Part shown: piece after piece, positions 52,572 to 61,449 of the stretch
Layout: each line of letters starts with the position of its first letter
Position numbering within the stretch: position 1 is the stretch's first letter
Assembly: GCF_030269905.1 (NCBI RefSeq)
Contig: NZ_BSVC01000002.1
Span: 160,419 to 224,418 of the forward strand
DNA length: 64,000 bases
Direction of reading: 5' to 3'
DNA from: Pelosinus sp. IPA-1
Lineage (GTDB): Bacteria; Bacillota; Negativicutes; DSM-13327
Made by a program: the position numbers and the translations under genes
Notes under the pieces: generated by a model
The model's input: the letters and a program-made list of their open reading frames with translations, nothing else
Told to the model about the DNA's origin: nothing
Database searches by the model: none

Positions 52572-52859
52572 TCAGCTTTGGCTGTAACGATAGGGTGTAG
52601 GAACAGGGTAACATGCTACCTCATCAATCAATCTCGGATCGAATCCATAGAAAGCCCAAGAGGCTCCAGTCCATCTATAACCCGAAACTTCGCCATACTC
52701 TACGCGTGTAGGATAAAACCAAAATTGTCTTCCATTTTTGGTCCATATATACGTGTATGAGTACAAACAATCAATGATATAAGAATATGATGGTTTTTTG
52801 GGAATAACCGATGGTGGTGGAGAAGTCGGAGGTCCGTATTGTCTCATTATATGATTCAC
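52572..52859 (-). CDS. Small Pro/Tyr-rich hypothetical protein
   Basis: 95 aa. Pro-rich N terminus (YGPPTSPPPSVIPKKPS), then an aromatic-rich domain IWTKNGRQFWFYPTRVEYGE and WAFYGFDPRLIDEVACY. It resembles the short spore/surface-associated proteins of Firmicutes that share the GPPTSPPP opening; the function is unknown. GGAGGTG lies almost on the GTG start and the ATG (52847) is 15 bases away, so the exact start is unclear. Confidence 0.7.
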   Translation of the reverse strand: MNHIMRQYGPPTSPPPSVIPKKPSYSYIIDCLYSYTYIWTKNGRQFWFYPTRVEYGEVSGYRWTGASWAFYGFDPRLIDEVACYPVPTPYRYSQS

Positions 52860-52981
52860 TCACCTCCTTCACTTCTTATAATACATAATATGATGAAAGA
52901 GGCACTTAAGTTCTGAATTTATGCAAACCTAGCTCTTTGCTGATAGGGGTAGTACAAAAGGCTTACCTGCTTCTTAAAGTA

Positions 52982-53848
52982 CTAGTGTTCAGTACATACC
53001 AAATTAACAAAAGTAGTCATGGCTGCCGTTTGTATCACATCTTTTCTCTGTATTAGCATTGTTGTACAAATTCGTAGATGAGATGGCAGCTCATAAGCGG
53101 TTAGAGCGCCTGAGTGAAGTTTATCTTCTATAACAGACCTAGGTAATAAGGAGATTCCGATACCAGCTGACACACTGCCGATAATGGCCTCCAGAGATCC
53201 AAATTCAAAACGCCTTAAAGGTATAGATTTACTCTCCAATAAATACCGCTCCAGCAACGATCGATAAGAGCAGCCAGTACGGAAAACTAATATCGTTCTA
53301 TTTCTTATAATATCCAAAATATCTTGGATATTTTCTTTTTTCTCGGCAACCAGGACCATTTCTTCTCTAAAACTTTCGATTTCAGTGATTTCAGGATGGT
53401 TGACAGGCGCTGCGACAAAGGCGAAGTCGAGTTCGTAATTCAGAACTTGATTGATTAGGTATTCGGTAGGTCCAGTCTGAAGTGATAATTCGACATTTTC
53501 ATATAGGGAATGGTATTTCTTGAGCAGTGCAGGAAGGCGAACAGCAGCTGTTGTTTCCATAGAACCAATTCGCAGCAAGCCGCCTGGAACTATGTTTGGG
53601 CTCAAGCGGTAGTATAATTCTTCCATGAGTTGGGTTATCTTTAATCCCTGTTCCAGGAATATCTGACCGGCGGGAGTAAGCTGCACTCCCTTTGCATTAC
53701 GGTAAAATAAATTTACATTCAGTTTTGCTTCTAGTTTTCGGATGCGGGCAGTAACGCTGGATTGTGCGTATCCCAAAATTTCCGCTGCTTGGGTCATGGA
53801 ACCATGTAAAGCTACTTCACGGAATACTTTTATGTCGTCTAAATCCAT
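52982..53848 (-). CDS. LysR-family transcriptional regulator
   Basis: 288 aa. N-terminal LysR HTH FREVALHGSMTQAAEILGYA at ~8-27 with SSVTARIRKLEAKL, then the periplasmic-binding-like effector domain (GGLLRIGSMETTAAVRLPAL, ~88-107; GSLEAIIGSVSAGIGISLLP). Divergent from an MFS transporter gene, the typical LysR target arrangement. The effector is unknown. GGAGGATAA precedes the ATG. Confidence 0.94.
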   Translation of the reverse strand: MDLDDIKVFREVALHGSMTQAAEILGYAQSSVTARIRKLEAKLNVNLFYRNAKGVQLTPAGQIFLEQGLKITQLMEELYYRLSPNIVPGGLLRIGSMETTAAVRLPALLKKYHSLYENVELSLQTGPTEYLINQVLNYELDFAFVAAPVNHPEITEIESFREEMVLVAEKKENIQDILDIIRNRTILVFRTGCSYRSLLERYLLESKSIPLRRFEFGSLEAIIGSVSAGIGISLLPRSVIEDKLHSGALTAYELPSHLRICTTMLIQRKDVIQTAAMTTFVNLVCTEH

Positions 53849-53953
53849 CTTTATTATCCTCCATAGGCAAAACCGATTGCTATCATAGAAATTAATCGCT
53901 TCTAATAATAGATTCTTTTATAGTATCATAAAACCATATTCTTTGGCTAGGAG

Positions 53954-55123
53954 GTGGCGAAGTCGAAAAATTGCCGTAATATTTACAGTCTTATAGGTGG
54001 AATTTGTGCCCTGAGCTTAGCCATGGGGATTTCACGATTTGGATTCACACCAATTATTCCTTTGATGCAAAGAGATATTGGCATAACGGAATGGGATATC
54101 GCAGTCATGGCTTCTGCAAACTATCTAGGCTATCTGATTGGCGCCTATATTTCACGAAAAAAATGGATTAGAAAGCATTTGCGAACCTGGTTAGGGGCAG
54201 GATTAGTTACCAGTATAATTTTGCTGATTGGTATGCCACTCACGCTAAATGATTTACTTTGGACTTTGCTGAGGCTAGGTTCCGGATTTCTGAGTGCAAT
54301 TTTGTTTGTCGTTGCCTCCAGCGTTACATTAGGACAAGGGCGAAGCGACTGGGCAGGATATCTTTATAGTGGAGTTGGTATTGGCATTGCGTTTACCGGT
54401 ATATTTGTGCCAATATTTGATAGCATAGGTGGCTGGAAAACCACATGGCTGGGCTTAGCACTTGGTGGAAGTGTATTTGGAATCCTCGCATGGTACACTT
54501 TAGCGAAAGTGTCGTACTCTGAAGCTGGGGATTCAGGACAGATAAGAAGTGAAAATGATTTTGTAAGGGATTATAAGTGGTACGTTCTTCTCACTAGTTA
54601 CGGACTAGAGGGTATTGGCTATATAATAACAGCCACATTTATTGTGCAAATGATAAAATCAATGCCTGAACTCAGTCATATAGCGAACCAAAGCTGGGTA
54701 CTTATCGGCTTGGCGGCAGCTCCCTCGACTTATCTTTGGGCACGAATTGCCAAAAAGACCAGTATAAAAGCCAGCCTTATGCTGGCTTACGGGATGCAGG
54801 CCCTAGGAATACTTCTGCCAGTCATAATTCCCAATCAAGTTAGTACCTTGGCTGGAGGTGCTCTATTTGGTGGAACCTTTATGGGGATAACTAGTCTATC
54901 TATTACGTTGGCATACCAAATGAAACCGGAAGCTCAAATACAGGCTATTGGGGAATTGACAACTATATATGCCTTGGGCCAGATTATAGGACCAATCATA
55001 GCAGCGTATTTACAAAAAAACTTCGATATGTTAGCTCCTAGCCTTTTTGCTGTTGTGACTTTGCTGATTGCTTTACTGGTGTTGATGACGCTAAAAATTA
55101 ATAAGAAAGGTGATGATGTCTAA
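53954..55123 (+). CDS. MFS transporter, YbfB/YjiJ type
   Basis: 389 aa with about twelve helices: IGGICALSLAMGISRFGFTP at ~14-33 is characteristic of YbfB/YjiJ carriers, as are MQRDIGITEWDIAVMASANY and GALFGGTFMGITSLSITLAY. Substrate unknown. The stop overlaps the tautomerase ATG (TAATG). The start is odd: GTG 53954 overlaps the AGGAGGT site, while the codon correctly spaced for a start is AAG (53960, followed by SKN). Confidence 0.9.
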   Translation: MAKSKNCRNIYSLIGGICALSLAMGISRFGFTPIIPLMQRDIGITEWDIAVMASANYLGYLIGAYISRKKWIRKHLRTWLGAGLVTSIILLIGMPLTLNDLLWTLLRLGSGFLSAILFVVASSVTLGQGRSDWAGYLYSGVGIGIAFTGIFVPIFDSIGGWKTTWLGLALGGSVFGILAWYTLAKVSYSEAGDSGQIRSENDFVRDYKWYVLLTSYGLEGIGYIITATFIVQMIKSMPELSHIANQSWVLIGLAAAPSTYLWARIAKKTSIKASLMLAYGMQALGILLPVIIPNQVSTLAGGALFGGTFMGITSLSITLAYQMKPEAQIQAIGELTTIYALGQIIGPIIAAYLQKNFDMLAPSLFAVVTLLIALLVLMTLKINKKGDDV

Positions 55124-55323
55124 TGCCATATGTAAATATAAAAATAACCAAAGAAGGGGCCACACCCGAACAAAAAGCACAATTGATTCAGGGAGTAACT
55201 CAACTACTTGTAGATGTACTAGGAAAAAATCCGAAAACTACCGTTGTCGTGATAGATGAGGTGGATACTGATAACTGGGGGATAGGCGGGGAAACTGTTA
55301 CTTTGCTGAGAAAAAGAAATTGA
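55123..55323 (+). CDS. 4-oxalocrotonate tautomerase-family protein
   Basis: 66 aa. Pro follows the initiator Met (catalytic Pro1, PYVNIKITKEGATPEQKAQL) and DEVDTDNWGIGGE is conserved. It interconverts keto and enol acids. Translationally coupled to the MFS gene, with both under the divergent LysR regulator. This suggests uptake and processing of one aromatic or carboxylic acid. A composite repeat follows. Confidence 0.92.
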   Translation: MPYVNIKITKEGATPEQKAQLIQGVTQLLVDVLGKNPKTTVVVIDEVDTDNWGIGGETVTLLRKRN

Positions 55324-55324
55324 G

Positions 55325-55486
55325 AGATACAAACTCCTGCAAAGTAGCCTAGCTTTGCAGGAGTATTGTATTTTAATGGTAGAATAGGATAGAAATATAG
55401 GATACTATTTTAAAAAAAATCTATGCTCATATATTTTGACATGAGATAAATAGTTGGGAGCAACTCAAAACAATCGTCCCCGTGAA
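55325..55486. repeat. Composite repeat, copy 11 (full length)
   Basis: ACAAACTCCTGCAAAG...CTTTGCAGGAGTATTGT, TTTTAATGGTAGAATAGGAT, ATATATTTTGACATGAGATA, GAGCAACTCAAAACAATCGT CCCC. Confidence 0.88.
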
Positions 55487-55500
55487 TTTCAATATTCGAT

Positions 55501-55547
55501 TAACAAAAGACCACATCATCAAATCAGATGAGCGTGGTCTTTTGTTA
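55501..55547. terminator. Terminator hairpin
   Basis: Perfect 14-base arms TAACAAAAGACCAC / GTGGTCTTTTGTTA with an internal CATC/GATG pairing, upstream of the yfcC stop. Confidence 0.8.
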
Positions 55548-55566
55548 CTTATATAGGATTTTTTTG

Positions 55567-57075
55567 TTAAAATGCTGCTTGAATTAATAACATAATTCCT
55601 GCAAAAATTGTAATATAACACATTAACGGCATAATAAATTTTAACCATTTATCATAGGTTACATTCACCATTGCTAAGGTTGCTAAAACAAGTCCCGTCG
55701 GCGTGATAAATGATATTAAACCCTGCCCATATTGATAGGCACTGATGATGGTGTCTCTTTCTAAGCCTACAGTATCAGCAAGTGGGGCTATAATAGGTAT
55801 GGATAATACTGCAAGTCCGGAAGATGATGGAATAAAAAAGCCAAGAATTATAAATAATAAATACATTACAATAATAAATACACCTGCACTCATACCTTGC
55901 ACGGCATTGGATGCATAATTAAGAATTGAATCAGAGATCATGCCACTTTCCATAATCAAATTGATTGACCTGGCCACGCCAACAACTAATGCGACACTGA
56001 CTAAATCAGCAGCACCGGCAATGAATTTACCAACAAATTCTTTTTCTCCAGATCCCGAAACTATGCCCAGCAATATGCCAATCACCAAAAACAATGTGCT
56101 CATTTCAGTAAACCACCATTCCTGAGTGGAAACTCCCCAGGTCATGATCACAAAGGCAGAAGCGAAGATAATTAACATTAATTTACGTCTAACAGTAAAT
56201 TCCGGAATTATTTTGTTTTTATAATTCTTTAAGAAGCGCTCTTCAATTTCTTCTTTTTGACTATAGATTAAGGACTTGGTTGGATCTTCTTTTATTTTTT
56301 TACCATAGCTGAGGATATACATAATCGTAATGATTGTAGCAATTACTAAACCTGTCATTCTCATTGGTAAACCTTGGGTGAAAGCTATCCCCGCTGCATT
56401 TGAACCAATAACAGATGAAAAGGGATTTACCGTAGAAAACATGGTGCCAATACAAGATCCCATATAAAGTGTAGCAATGCATACGATAGCATCATAACCT
56501 GCTGCCACAAAAACAGGAACCAGTATCGGGTATAAGGCAATTGTTTCTTCTGCCAAGCCAAAAGTAGTTCCGCCTATGGATATCAATACGGTAACGATAA
56601 TAATTAACAAAAACTCTTTTCCCTTAGTAATATGTGACAGACTGGCAATACCTGCATCAAAAGCACCACTACTATTTAATACGCCAATACAGCCACCAAT
56701 TATAAATAAAAACATAATAATTTCAATAGTCCCATATACGCCTTTAATCGGTGCTTGGATAATATCAACGATACCTTGGGGATTTTGCTCTACCCTTTCA
56801 TAAGTTCCTGGGATTGCAACGGCTTTACTAATGCTTCCTTCTTTGAATTTTTCTAAATTAACTTTAATCATAAGCTGATTCAAGGTATCTTGAGTCCCTG
56901 GTAATTCTATTTTCGAAGCATCAGGCTTCGTCACAACAAAAACACTTTGACTACTATTGTATTTTAGTTTTGAGTAAGAGCCTGCTGGTATCACATAAGT
57001 AAGTAGGGCGGCAAAAAGTAAAACGATAAATAAAACAGTAAAAGCTGTAGGAAAGCTTATTTTTTTTGTACTCAT
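55567..57075 (-). CDS. YfcC-family (DcuC-superfamily) transporter
   Basis: 502 aa with about twelve helices: FPTAFTVLFIVLLFAALLTY near the N terminus, LFIIGGCIGVLNSSGAFDAG, FGLAEETIALYPILVPVFVA at ~172-191, GSCIGTMFSTVNPFSSVIGS, and FFIPSSSGLAVLSIPIIAPL near the end. This is the YfcC/AitC-like group related to C4-dicarboxylate and arginine/ornithine carriers. The substrate cannot be settled. GGGGAGGA lies before the ATG. Monocistronic. Confidence 0.9.
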   Translation of the reverse strand: MSTKKISFPTAFTVLFIVLLFAALLTYVIPAGSYSKLKYNSSQSVFVVTKPDASKIELPGTQDTLNQLMIKVNLEKFKEGSISKAVAIPGTYERVEQNPQGIVDIIQAPIKGVYGTIEIIMFLFIIGGCIGVLNSSGAFDAGIASLSHITKGKEFLLIIIVTVLISIGGTTFGLAEETIALYPILVPVFVAAGYDAIVCIATLYMGSCIGTMFSTVNPFSSVIGSNAAGIAFTQGLPMRMTGLVIATIITIMYILSYGKKIKEDPTKSLIYSQKEEIEERFLKNYKNKIIPEFTVRRKLMLIIFASAFVIMTWGVSTQEWWFTEMSTLFLVIGILLGIVSGSGEKEFVGKFIAGAADLVSVALVVGVARSINLIMESGMISDSILNYASNAVQGMSAGVFIIVMYLLFIILGFFIPSSSGLAVLSIPIIAPLADTVGLERDTIISAYQYGQGLISFITPTGLVLATLAMVNVTYDKWLKFIMPLMCYITIFAGIMLLIQAAF

Positions 57076-57260
57076 TTTTATTCCTCCCCGATAATCTTAT
57101 ATTTTGCTTATATCTCAGAATTTCATAATTTAAAGATCATCCCTCCTTCAAAAATAATATTAATAATGCCATTTTCTGTAATAGATTTTTTCTTCATAAC
57201 AAAATGTAAATACAATCTCTAATTGGTAATATATGCAAAATACATGCCAATTGATCTGAT

Positions 57261-57297
57261 GGGGTGATTTGTTTTATTTGTGTAATAAACAAACCCC
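57261..57297. promoter_or_regulatory. Inverted repeat upstream of yfcC
   Basis: GGGGTGATTTGTTTTAT ... ATAAACAAACCCC with a 7-base centre. It lies 186 bases before the yfcC start and could be an operator or a hairpin. Confidence 0.4.
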
Positions 57298-57504
57298 TTA
57301 TTATCTGATGTTCTACACAAAAAATTTATGCTTACATTCTTCAAACAGCCTTTTAATTAAAAATAAATTAACATAATTTGTTAATCTGATTTGTTTAAAG
57401 GCTTAGTAGGCCAGCGTATTGACCTATTTGCTAACCTATTTATTACATCTGCCAGCTAATAAGCCGTTCTTGAAAAAATACAAATATAGGGGATTAAACA
57501 GGCT

Positions 57505-57720
57505 AATTCTAGTTAGAGCTAATCAAAAACCAATATATACGACAAACTCCTGCAAAGCAGCCTAGCTTTGCAGGAGCTTGTCGTATATATTGGTAAGCAG
57601 GAAATATGAGATACCGCTTTCAAAGAAAAGATTGTGCTTCTATATTGATGATACGAAAAAATGGGAGCAACTCAAAAGAACCGTCTCCGCGAATCTAGTG
57701 GGGACAGAGAACTTGTCCCC
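57505..57720. repeat. Composite repeat, copy 12, with extended palindrome and repeat B
   Basis: The core 57530-57593 is a 64-base palindrome (28-base arms beginning CCAATATATACGACAA, one mismatch). Then GAAATATGAGATACCGCTTT, TTCTATATTGATGATACGAA, GAGCAACTCAAAAGAACCGT, and a repeat B box GGGGACAGAGAACTTGTCCC at 57700. Confidence 0.9.
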
Positions 57721-57742
57721 TGTCCCTGCTGAAAATTGCCTC

Positions 57743-58420
57743 TTATATTATCATAGGTACTAAAATAGGTGCTAGCATAATTGTAATAAGTCCGGCAAAA
57801 ATCATCGTCAAACTGGCTATTGCCCCTTCGATAGAACCGATTTCATATGCTTGTGCCGTGCCGGCGCCATGTGCGCCCATACCTAATAACATACCCTTAC
57901 TGACCTGGTGGTGTATCGGGAACCATTTTAAAATAAAAGGTCCAGCAATAAGTCCGACAATACCTGTTATGATTACGAAACTAGCTGTCATAGTCGGCAA
58001 ACCACCAATCGTTTGCGATATATCCATGGCAATTGGGGTGGTAACGGAACGCGGTGCCAAACTATCAAGAAGCTGAGGGGTCAAATGAAACCACTTACCA
58101 TATATAATAGAAGATAAAACGGCAGTAATAGAGCCACCCAAAACCCCAATACTAATTTCTAAGCCATATTTTATTAACAATCCTCGATATTTATATAATG
58201 GGACTGCAAAAGCAACCATAGCTGGCTGTAACATTTGAGTAATCCATTGAGTACCCGCATAATAGACATCATAAGAAACATGAAAGGACAGTATTAAAGT
58301 AATTAAAACTAAGGGGCATGTGACTAATGGTGATAAAAATACTAACTTATTTTTTTTGTATAAGAACTTTGCTCCTAAGTAACTAAAAATAGTAATTATG
58401 AAACTAGTAATCGCTAACAT
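57743..58420 (-). CDS. lrgB: LrgB-family protein
   Basis: 225 aa with about six to seven helices: LVTCPLVLITLILSFHVSYD, MLQPAMVAFAVPLYKYRGLL, GKWFHLTPQLLDSLAPRSVT, PTMTASFVIITGIVGLIAGP, and GMGAHGAGTAQAYEIGSIEG, the family signature. LrgB works with LrgA in murein hydrolase/pyruvate-related transport. Its ATG lies two bases after the lrgA stop. Confidence 0.93.
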   Translation of the reverse strand: MLAITSFIITIFSYLGAKFLYKKNKLVFLSPLVTCPLVLITLILSFHVSYDVYYAGTQWITQMLQPAMVAFAVPLYKYRGLLIKYGLEISIGVLGGSITAVLSSIIYGKWFHLTPQLLDSLAPRSVTTPIAMDISQTIGGLPTMTASFVIITGIVGLIAGPFILKWFPIHHQVSKGMLLGMGAHGAGTAQAYEIGSIEGAIASLTMIFAGLITIMLAPILVPMII

Positions 58421-58422
58421 TC

Positions 58423-58785
58423 TTATCGTCCCTTTCCTATTTTATTTACAAATTCAGCTAAGAATCCTGTACATATCATCACCGTTACAGTGCTAAGAAA
58501 AATAACAAATCCAAAGCGCACCCCATTGTCCAGCATGATTTGCCGATACTGGATCACACCAACAGCTGATGGTATAAAAAATAAGATTAATTCTGTGATT
58601 AAAATATTAGCGCCTGCTTCTAGCCATTCCAGACGGATAATCTTAGTCTCCAATAAAAGAAATATAAGAAGGATCCCCACCATGCTACCAGGTATATGTA
58701 ATTGAAATAATTGGGTTATCTCATTACCCAATATGGAACTACCTAATAATATAAATACTTGAAAAACAATTTTTGAAATATACAT
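58423..58785 (-). CDS. lrgA: CidA/LrgA-family holin-like protein
   Basis: 120 aa, four helices: IVFQVFILLGSSILGNEI, LHIPGSMVGILLIFLLLE (the conserved PGSMVG), WLEAGANILITELILFFIPS and the last at FGFVIFLSTVTVMICTGF. Start ATG 58785 has GGAGG eight bases upstream; the frame to 59016 adds 77 residues without support. First gene of lrgAB; no LytTR regulator is nearby. Confidence 0.92.
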   Translation of the reverse strand: MYISKIVFQVFILLGSSILGNEITQLFQLHIPGSMVGILLIFLLLETKIIRLEWLEAGANILITELILFFIPSAVGVIQYRQIMLDNGVRFGFVIFLSTVTVMICTGFLAEFVNKIGKGR

Positions 58786-58929
58786 CTTATTTCGCCTCCG
58801 TGCTATAAGGTTAGTATATACCTTTCGCTTTTCATGTGTAAAATGAATAATATTAATATGAAATATTCCTAAAAGATATAGTTGAAAATGAATAGTATTC
58901 TTAAGTAACCCTGAAGAGTAGAAATACTG

Positions 58930-58976
58930 TACATGAGATAAAGGCCAGAATGACTCAAAAGAACCGTCCCTGTGAT
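58930..58976. repeat. Repeat C box, solitary
   Basis: ACATGAGATAAAGGCCAGAA, then TGACTCAAAAGAACCGTCCC TG. It lies upstream of lrgA. Confidence 0.7.
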
Positions 58977-58997
58977 TTGTTTGTAAATTAAATAGTA

Positions 58998-59024
58998 ATA
59001 GGTATGCTCTAAGCATACCTATCC
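58998..59024. terminator. Hairpin at the 3' end of the CBO0543 gene
   Basis: AATAGGTATGCT / AGCATACCTAT with a short loop. T-tail only partial on the minus strand (TACTATTT). Confidence 0.55.
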
Positions 59025-59044
59025 GATACTACTCCGTCCAATAT

Positions 59045-59668
59045 TTATTCGTCATCGTCTTCTTCTTTGTCTAATGGCTTAAACGCCGGATGCATTAAGG
59101 TATTTTCCAAAGCACTCGGCTTTTCTTCGCGGGTTGCATTTTGAACCTGTATGACCAAATGAAAAGCTAGGCGAGAGAGGGTTGCCACCAGATACGAAGT
59201 GATAAAACCACTTAAGTAGGTCCATTTCATTAATTGTACGATGTCTAGTAGAGAAAGTATTTGTACAACGATCACGGTGAGGAAGAATGTTCCTACAGTA
59301 TTCCAGATGAAGAACTGTCGCCAATTAGGACTATATTGTTGTACAAGCATGTAGGTGAGCGGTACTAAAGTCCAGTCTCGAAGGAAAACACTTGTTAAGA
59401 ATGGTGCTAGTCGAACCTTGTAATACCATAGTCCTGCTGTCGTTCCGTAAAGGTCAAGAAGGCTCGTCATAACAGTGACTAGAGAACCGTAAAATAATAG
59501 ATAAGCCAGCCGTGTTTTATCCGTAAGCCGATACCAAACAATATAAGCTATTATGATGGTTGCTACAAGGCCCCAATACTTCGGAGTGGCTATGTCAGTT
59601 TTCCACTGGGCAAGTAATATATTCCACATGTCCGCCCTTATCTGATAAAGCATGTAGTTTGCATCCAT
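59045..59668 (-). CDS. CBO0543-family membrane protein
   Basis: 207 aa with about six helices: YWGLVATIIIAYIVWYRL, LLFYGSLVTVMTSLLDLYG, FLTSVFLRDWTLVPLTYMLV, and two more. DLYGTTAGLWYYKVRLAPF is the stretch I associate with the CBO0543 family. Function unknown. Acidic tail (KEEDDDE). GGAGGTTAGTC before the ATG. Confidence 0.8.
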   Translation of the reverse strand: MDANYMLYQIRADMWNILLAQWKTDIATPKYWGLVATIIIAYIVWYRLTDKTRLAYLLFYGSLVTVMTSLLDLYGTTAGLWYYKVRLAPFLTSVFLRDWTLVPLTYMLVQQYSPNWRQFFIWNTVGTFFLTVIVVQILSLLDIVQLMKWTYLSGFITSYLVATLSRLAFHLVIQVQNATREEKPSALENTLMHPAFKPLDKEEDDDE

Positions 59669-59878
59669 GACTAACCTCCATATTACATATCATTATGATT
59701 AGTTTAATCAAATTTAATTAATAAATTCAATTGAAAATTTTTGTGGAAAATCTGATGTGTTTTTAAGTGACTTTCCGTACACGTGGAGTGTGTGGCATTG
59801 ATAAGGGAATGAATAAACCAACTACCATCAAAGTTTTATCAAAAGGAATATTGGGATTAGTATTTGTATAAAATGCAT

Positions 59879-59910
59879 ATGACAATATTGTCATATGACA
59901 TGGCTGTCAT
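59879..59910. promoter_or_regulatory. Tandem TetR operators
   Basis: Two abutting 16-base sites with identical half-sites: ATGACA-ATAT-TGTCAT (59879-59894) and ATGACA-TGGC-TGTCAT (59895-59910), 45 bases before the TetR gene. Confidence 0.75.
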
Positions 59911-59954
59911 GTGGAGCGCGTTGTGCTATTATGTCTTTGAAAGGAGATGATAAT

Positions 59955-60551
59955 TTGCCGAAAGACACTTTTTATAACCTGAGCGATGATAAGAAACGGA
60001 AAATTTTTGATGCTGCCGTACAGGAGTTTTCAACCCGACATTTTAGCGAGGCATCCATCAACCAGATTGTAAAGGCTGCTGGGATACCCAGAGGAAGCTT
60101 CTATCAGTACTTTAGCGGTAAAGAAGACCTCTTTTTTTATATATTTGAAGAAATAGTAAAGGAAAAACTAGAGATCATCCGTCAGGCGGAAACGATTGAC
60201 CCGGATGCGGATGCTTTTGAAATCTGTATACAAACAACCTGAGCTACATTTGAATGGGGCAAGTTAAAACCTGAATATAGCCAGATAGGTAAGCTGATGG
60301 AGATAGATGACAGCGAGTTCATAGCTAAGCTCCGTGCCACTTCGTTCGAAGGATTGAGAAAACTGATCGAGCGTGACAAAGAACGCGGTCTTATAAAGCC
60401 AGGAATTGATTCCGACTTGGTAATAGAAATGATTTACGGACTCATCTGGAAGCAGTTTTCTTTAGTTGGGTTCGACAAGGATCTATTTTTAAAAAGGATT
60501 AACGACGGTATGACAATAATTAAAAGCGGAATTACAATCAGAGCAACCTGA
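59955..60551 (+). pseudogene. TetR-family regulator gene interrupted by an in-frame TGA
   Basis: Reading frame with TetR features: DKKRKIFDAAVQEFSTRHFS, INQIVKAAGIPRGSFYQYFS (HTH at ~28-47) and a C-terminal ligand domain. The frame is broken once by TGA at 60240-60242 after EICIQTT and continues in the same frame as ATFEWGKLKPEYSQIGKLME to 60551. The simplest cause is a CGA to TGA change. The N-terminal 95 codons would keep the HTH. TTG start behind AAGGAGATGA. It precedes the LCMT-type methyltransferase, a probable former target. Confidence 0.85.
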
Positions 60552-60579
60552 ATAACGAATAGAAAGGATATATTATACT

Positions 60580-61449
60580 ATGGCGAATAAAAAAAGTGGG
60601 CAAACCGCCTTTAGCGTAGCGGCAGGACGGTTGATTGAACAGTATCAACCAAAGGAAATCAGACTTTTTACCGATCCTGTAATTAAAAATCTTTTTAATT
60701 GGCCTGTCCAGTTCCTGATACAATTCAAAATAATTAGAGATTGGATAATAAGATTCAGTGACAACAAAACCAAGGGTATTCATGGTTCACAAATTTGTCG
60801 AACTAAATATATTGACGATTCGCTTCAATCAGCTATCGAAAGTGGGATCGAACAAGTTGTAATATTGGGTGCCGGTCTGGATACACGTCCGTATAGGATA
60901 TCAGGTCGCGACCATATTAAGTTTTTCGAAATAGACATGCCTTCGATCCAGGACTACAAAAAGAAAAAAGTTAAAAACTACCTCGGTTCATTGCCGGAAA
61001 ATGTCGTTTTCATTCCTATTGACTTCAATATTCAAACTCTGGATGAGGTTATTGCTGGAAAAGGGTTGGACTTTTCTAAGCCTATCGTTTTTATCTGGGA
61101 AGGGGTTACACCGTATATTACTGAAGAAGCCGTAGGCAACACTCTGCGTTTTATTTCAAAAATTTCGCCAGGGAGTATCTTGGTGTTTACGTATATTCTA
61201 AAAAGCGTGATAGAAAAAAACTCCGACATTGAAGGCGCGTACGATCTGGTGAAATATCTCGAAAAATACGGGATTACTTGGCATTTTGGACTTGACCCGT
61301 CTGATGTATCCAGTTTTCTCAAGAAATTTAACCTTAAGCTAATCGAAGATGTTGGAACTGCGTACTTTCAGAAAAAATATTTAAAACCGCTCGGGCGGCA
61401 GTTAAACGTGTCAGAAATTGAAAGGATAGTTTATGCAACGGTTATTTAA
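60580..61449 (+). CDS. Class I methyltransferase, LCMT/PPM1-like
   Basis: 289 aa. RTKYIDDSLQSAIESGIEQV leads into the SAM motif VVILGAGLDTRPYR at ~92-105; FEIDMPSIQDYKK carries the acidic residue; VFIWEGVTPYITEEAV is the typical LCMT-family motif. Likely carboxyl or O-methylation of a small molecule or polyketide. Weak AAGGA before the ATG. 28 bases downstream of the TetR pseudogene. Confidence 0.9.
   Translation: MANKKSGQTAFSVAAGRLIEQYQPKEIRLFTDPVIKNLFNWPVQFLIQFKIIRDWIIRFSDNKTKGIHGSQICRTKYIDDSLQSAIESGIEQVVILGAGLDTRPYRISGRDHIKFFEIDMPSIQDYKKKKVKNYLGSLPENVVFIPIDFNIQTLDEVIAGKGLDFSKPIVFIWEGVTPYITEEAVGNTLRFISKISPGSILVFTYILKSVIEKNSDIEGAYDLVKYLEKYGITWHFGLDPSDVSSFLKKFNLKLIEDVGTAYFQKKYLKPLGRQLNVSEIERIVYATVI

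Larger units (their letters stand above)
57076..57742. other. Long intergenic region, yfcC promoter and composite repeat
   Basis: About 670 bases. The yfcC side contains AT-rich sequence and an inverted repeat at 57261-57297. The other side holds composite repeat copy 12 (57505-57720). No gene recognised. Confidence 0.6.

Noticed and set aside
58786-59016. 77-residue N-terminal extension of LrgA
   Set aside because: It crosses the solitary C repeat box and lacks a ribosome binding site; the LrgA homology begins at 58785.
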